DNA from: JAAZGD01 sp034003765
Lineage (GTDB): Bacteria; Bacillota; Clostridia; Peptostreptococcales; Anaerovoracaceae
Assembly (NCBI GenBank): GCA_034003765.1
Contig: JAVEXZ010000004.1
Location: 57,645-121,644, forward strand
Direction: 5' to 3'
DNA: 64,000 bases
The translations under genes were made by a program, and so were the position numbers. Under the pieces are notes generated by a model that made no database searches, was not told the DNA's origin, and was given only the letters and a program-made list of their open reading frames with translations. Of the stretch, positions 60,824-64,000 are shown piece by piece (position 1 is the first letter of the stretch; each line of letters begins with the position of its first letter).

Positions 60824-62163
60824 TGAAAGATATTGCCGGCCTAATTATAGCTGGAGGTTATTCCAGTCGCATGGGAGACTTTAAGCCTCTTCTTCCAGTG
60901 AAAGGAAAACCTCTTATAGAAGATAGGATTTTGTCCATGGCGAAAGCAGGAATTTCGCCTATTTTTGTCGTTACCGGTTATAAGAGGGGTGAATTAGAAA
61001 CCATTATTGACAACTTTAGCTCTCAAATTTCCCCTGAAATTCAAGTGGCAATAGTCTATAACCCTGACTATGATAAAGGCATGTTCACTTCTATAAAGAC
61101 AGGGATTGAAGGCATTAGCGAATACAGCGAGAGGGCCAGCGAAAATTCCATTAATGGCATAATCTTGTTGCCTGTGGATTATCCCCTAATAAACGAAAGC
61201 CATTATTTGAACCTTCATAAGGCTTGGTTGGCTAAACCAGATCAATTTGCTGTGCCTTGCTACTACGGTAAGAAGGGTCACCCACTCTTGATCCCTAAAA
61301 GGGCTTGGAATGAAATCCTATCTTATGGTGGAAACGAAGGACTTAAGGGTATTACCAACAAGTACGAAGATGCTGACGAAATCCTGAGAGTGGAAATGAA
61401 TGATGAAAGAGTTCTTCTGGACATGGACACCCCTAAAGATTATAATACGGTATTAGAGTGGGACCCAAAAGACACTGTTGAGAACAGAATTCTTGCTTTC
61501 AAAGGAAGGCTTTTTATTGTTCGTCACGGAGAAACTGAACTCCACACGGAAAAAATATTCTTAGGCCAAACCGATGTTCATCTTAGTGAAATTGGGAGAA
61601 AGCAAGCAGCCAATGTGGCTAAGGAGCTTAGGGGTTGGAAACTCAAGGAACCCCTTCTTATTTCCAGCGACCTATCAAGGGCCAGAGAAACTGCTGAAAT
61701 TATAAGGGATAATATAAGGCTTGGCGATTTTCACAAGGAAGACTTGGAAATACCTGACTCTAGAGCTTTCAATTCCGAAAATCATATGAATCAAGGGGAC
61801 CAAAAAAATAAAGCACTCCTGAATATCCTAGAAGAACCTGGATTTAGGGAACTCAATCTTGGAACCTGGGACGGCCAATATATTTCAAAAATTAAAGCCG
61901 AGCGGTTGGAAGAATACGAAAAAAGAGGCCTTAATCTCCTGGCATATAAAAGCGGTTACCAGGGAGAAAACTTCTACGACTTGCAGTATAGGGTTATGAA
62001 AAGACTTGGAGACTACTTGAAGGAAAACCCATCCCGAGACTTAATTCTTGTTGCCCACTCTGGTGGTATCAGAATAATTCTCTGTAATCTATTGGGAATC
62101 CCCTTGGAGGAAATGAAATCCTTCTTTGTCCCAAGAGGCAGTCTTAATATAATATCCTTTTAG
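60823..62163 (+). CDS. MobA/MocA-like nucleotidyltransferase fused to a histidine phosphatase
   Basis: A 446-residue fusion. Residues 1-210: nucleotidyltransferase of the MobA/MocA type with LIIAGGYSSRMGDFKPLLPV, VVTGYKRGEL, PVDYPLI and KGHPLLIP. Residues about 222-446: phosphoglycerate mutase-like histidine phosphatase with LFIVRHGETELHTEKIFLGQ, SSDLSRARETAEIIR, FRELNLGTWDG and VAHSGGIRIILCNLLG. The first part should couple CMP or GMP to molybdopterin; the second could remove a phosphate in the same route. I recall NTP transferases with this company as DVU_1551 type. It begins on the XdhC stop. Confidence 0.88.
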   Translation: MKDIAGLIIAGGYSSRMGDFKPLLPVKGKPLIEDRILSMAKAGISPIFVVTGYKRGELETIIDNFSSQISPEIQVAIVYNPDYDKGMFTSIKTGIEGISEYSERASENSINGIILLPVDYPLINESHYLNLHKAWLAKPDQFAVPCYYGKKGHPLLIPKRAWNEILSYGGNEGLKGITNKYEDADEILRVEMNDERVLLDMDTPKDYNTVLEWDPKDTVENRILAFKGRLFIVRHGETELHTEKIFLGQTDVHLSEIGRKQAANVAKELRGWKLKEPLLISSDLSRARETAEIIRDNIRLGDFHKEDLEIPDSRAFNSENHMNQGDQKNKALLNILEEPGFRELNLGTWDGQYISKIKAERLEEYEKRGLNLLAYKSGYQGENFYDLQYRVMKRLGDYLKENPSRDLILVAHSGGIRIILCNLLGIPLEEMKSFFVPRGSLNIISF

Positions 62164-62416
62164 CAGCTAGAAGAAATGAAAGCCCTCTTTTACTCAAAGG
62201 GGAATACTGGTCCCTCCTTCTTCATGGGTAAAAGTCGGCAAATTAAATCCTACTTATATAGACAAAATACCTTTAATACAAGAAATTTACAAAAAGGATA
62301 TTCGAATTTCAAATCTATTAATTTTCGCAATTAATTTTCTAATCGTTTAAGAGTTTATAAAATTATCCAATGTGCCGCATCTACTATTAGAAATCAATAG
62401 GAGAGGAAGACTATTC

Positions 62417-63433
62417 ATGAAAGAGATAGCTGTAGAACAATCAATAGGGACAGTACTTGCCCATGACTTAACCCAAATTATTCCAGGAGAATACAAGGGC
62501 CCGAAATTCAAGAAAGGCCATATCATAAAAGAAGAAGATATTCCTCTTTTAATCTCTATGGGAAAGCGCCACCTTTACGTAATTGAAAAAGGAGACACCG
62601 ATGTCCATGAGGATGAAGCTGCTTTGAGAATAGCTCAGGCTGCCATCGGCCAAGGGGTTCGATTAACCCCTCCCAGCGAAGGTAAGGTTGAAATAATCGC
62701 AGACTGCAAAGGCCTCCTGAAAATTAATGAGTACCTACTGGGCCATTTAATAGACCAAGACGACATTATGTTTGCGACCATCAAGGAAAACCAGATAGTT
62801 GATGAGGGCATGAAAGTAGCCGGAACCAGAGTTATACCTCTTTTCGTAAACCCACTAGTAGTTGAGGGTGCAGAAGACATATGTAAAGAAGGAACTATTA
62901 TACAAATCAAGCCTCTAAAGTCCATGAAGGTTGGTATTGTAACCACTGGCAGCGAGGTTTACTCAGGTAAAATCAAAGATGGTTTTGGCCCGGTTCTACG
63001 GGCTAAGTTTTCGGCTCTTGGAAGCGAAGTCATTAACCAGGTCTTCGCAGATGATGATGAGGATATGATTGCCGCTAAGATCCACCAACTTATTGACGAA
63101 GGTGCAGAGATTATAGGAGTTACTGGTGGAATGTCCGTTGACCCAGATGACCTTACCCCATCAGGAATAAGAAGAGCTGGGGGCCACATTGTTACTTACG
63201 GAGCACCTGTTCTTCCTGGCGCAATGTTTATGCTTGCCTATATCAATAATATCCCAGTAGTTGGCCTTCCTGGCTGCGTAATGTATAGTGGTGTCAGTAT
63301 CTTCGACCTTATTGTTCCAAGACTCTTGGCAGGAGAAATCCCTACCAGAGGTGAAATCAAAAAGCTTGCCCACGGTGGACTCTGCATGAACTGCGAACCT
63401 TGTCACTACCCTAACTGTACCTTCGGGAAATAA
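62417..63433 (+). CDS. MoeA/MogA-like molybdopterin-binding protein with Cys-rich tail
   Basis: A 338-residue protein with a long N-terminal domain (KEIAVEQSIGTVLAHDLTQI, EGKVEIIADCKGLLKINEYL) unlike MoeA, then the molybdopterin-binding fold from about 170: VGIVTTGSEVYSGKIKDGFG, GAEIIGVTGGMSVDPDDLTP, VVGLPGCVMYSGVSIFDL. The C-terminus has a Cys cluster CMNCEPCHYPNC that could bind metal. It would bind the cofactor during delivery. The start at 62417 follows GGAGAGGAAG. It forms the end of the xdhC group (253 bases after the fusion gene) and is followed by a terminator. Confidence 0.84.
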   Translation: MKEIAVEQSIGTVLAHDLTQIIPGEYKGPKFKKGHIIKEEDIPLLISMGKRHLYVIEKGDTDVHEDEAALRIAQAAIGQGVRLTPPSEGKVEIIADCKGLLKINEYLLGHLIDQDDIMFATIKENQIVDEGMKVAGTRVIPLFVNPLVVEGAEDICKEGTIIQIKPLKSMKVGIVTTGSEVYSGKIKDGFGPVLRAKFSALGSEVINQVFADDDEDMIAAKIHQLIDEGAEIIGVTGGMSVDPDDLTPSGIRRAGGHIVTYGAPVLPGAMFMLAYINNIPVVGLPGCVMYSGVSIFDLIVPRLLAGEIPTRGEIKKLAHGGLCMNCEPCHYPNCTFGK

Positions 63434-63490
63434 ATAATCGAATCATCAACTAAGTAATTTCTCGTAAGTGCAAATTTAACCTAACATATA

Positions 63491-63539
63491 AAAAGACCAG
63501 CTACAGTAGCCGAAAGGCTAACTATAGCTGGTCCTTTTT
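63491..63539. terminator. Bidirectional terminator
   Basis: GACCAGCTA ... TAGCTGGTC with an inner AGCC-GAAA-GGCT hairpin and A-run/T-run flanks, between convergent genes. Confidence 0.88.
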
Positions 63540-63607
63540 TGATTTTCTTTACTAGCGTTCAAAAGTCAATTAATCTTACGGTTACTTTTCAGATTTTTAT
63601 TGTTCCC

Positions 63608-64000
63608 TTAGTTCAATTTTAACATTCCATGAATCATTTTGGCTGCTTCTCCACGTTTTGCTTGATCTAGTGGGGCAAAGGTTGTTTGAGATTTTCCTTG
63701 GATTATCCCTGACTTTTGAAGGGCTTTTACAGAATCAACCGCATAGCCTCCAATTTGATCCTTGTCTTGGAAAGCTTTTTCCTTAACAGCTTCAGGGAAT
63801 TCTTTCTTATCTATCTTGTCTCTGTAGCGATTCAACATAACTGCAATATCCTGACGACTAATTGATTTCTCAGGGTAGAATGATGTGGTGCCATCAGGAA
63901 GAGTAATTCCTGTTACTATTCCTTGCTCTACAGCCCAGGCTACAGCTGGTGCAAACCAGTCCGTTGACTTTATATCGTTTATCGACGATGGTTCTGTTGA
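63608..64000 (-). CDS. SLH-domain protein, C-terminal part
   Basis: The frame is open from the right edge of the window to a stop at 63608, giving 130 codons and no start. It holds about two SLH repeats: STDWFAPAVAWAVEQGIVTG with PEKSISRQDIAVMLNRY, and GYAVDSVKALQKSGIIQGKS with TTFAPLDQAKRGEAAKMIHG. The protein ends soon after the last repeat, so SLH repeats are C-terminal and anchor the rest to the cell wall. An internal ATG at 63838 is not the start, because SLH sequence continues upstream. Confidence 0.9.
   Translation of the reverse strand, partial: STEPSSINDIKSTDWFAPAVAWAVEQGIVTGITLPDGTTSFYPEKSISRQDIAVMLNRYRDKIDKKEFPEAVKEKAFQDKDQIGGYAVDSVKALQKSGIIQGKSQTTFAPLDQAKRGEAAKMIHGMLKLN

Noticed and set aside
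63608..63838. Short complete SLH gene starting at 63838
   Set aside because: The same frame is open to the window edge and encodes a further SLH repeat, so this ATG is internal.
1..64000. tRNA or rRNA genes
   Set aside because: I looked in the intergenic stretches for cloverleaf sequence (GGTTCGAATCC-type T arms) and ribosomal motifs and saw none; tRNAscan-SE would be the decisive test.

Overview
The window comes from an anaerobic, low-GC Gram-positive bacterium, most likely of the class Clostridia. Evidence: Shine-Dalgarno sites of the AGGAGG type, S-layer homology (SLH) proteins, a CIRCE-controlled small heat-shock gene, thiolase, fumarase and NAD-malic enzyme on one strand, a selenocysteine-type glutaredoxin and a molybdenum hydroxylase locus. 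It is draft sequence: two runs of exactly 100 N (8170-8269, 60010-60109), each bordered by tandem repeats. I saw no tRNA, rRNA or CRISPR array.

Layout. 1-8 kb (minus strand): F-type ATP synthase genes (atpF partial, atpE, atpB, atpI-like), then UDP-GlcNAc epimerase, a TagO/WecA-type transferase, dCMP deaminase, truA, a prepilin peptidase-like protein and glnS. 8-22 kb: a gapped 35-bp minisatellite, a C39-like lipoprotein, a 44-bp perfect palindrome, an Fe-S protein, fumC, malic enzyme, thiolase, surE, a sirtuin, a patatin, an HD-nitroreductase fusion, an ECF-type membrane protein, and the NusG-II/Gx transporter pair. 22-36 kb: a 1353-aa GGDEF/EAL protein, a shortened MoeA-like protein, asparaginase, a DMT transporter, a Nudix hydrolase, an IS200/IS605-like end, an NfrB-like glycosyltransferase with a probable c-di-GMP-binding MshEN domain, Hsp20 with CIRCE, RtcB and a DUF1847 protein. 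36-48 kb: two cysteine hydrolase paralogues, two LytTR paralogues, SLH proteins, a membrane-bound LuxR regulator, an acyl-CoA ligase with an XRE-cupin regulator, the selenoprotein glutaredoxin, a second sirtuin and a HigBA module.

48-63.4 kb is the most distinctive part, a molybdenum hydroxylase locus. It holds a D. gigas-type aldehyde oxidoreductase behind a structured RNA leader, an FAD/Fe-S/CCG oxidoreductase, a small CxxC protein, a DUF364 protein, a radical SAM protein, a methyltransferase, a C-GCAxxG-C-C protein, a CoA-ligase-like protein, a HTH-TOBE regulator, XdhC, a MobA-like/histidine-phosphatase fusion and a MoeA-like protein. From memory, the set parallels the DVU_1551-DVU_1559 neighbourhood of Desulfovibrio vulgaris. 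A plausible reading is that the accessory genes make, modify and insert the cofactor of the oxidoreductase, with the HTH-TOBE protein sensing molybdate or tungstate. Several accessory proteins carry in-frame low-complexity insertions.

Two further themes stand out. One is an overlooked selenoprotein whose UGA codon occupies the catalytic U-x-x-C position and is followed by a SECIS-like hairpin. The other is an unusually high load of short tandem duplications in intergenic DNA, at gene ends and inside genes.
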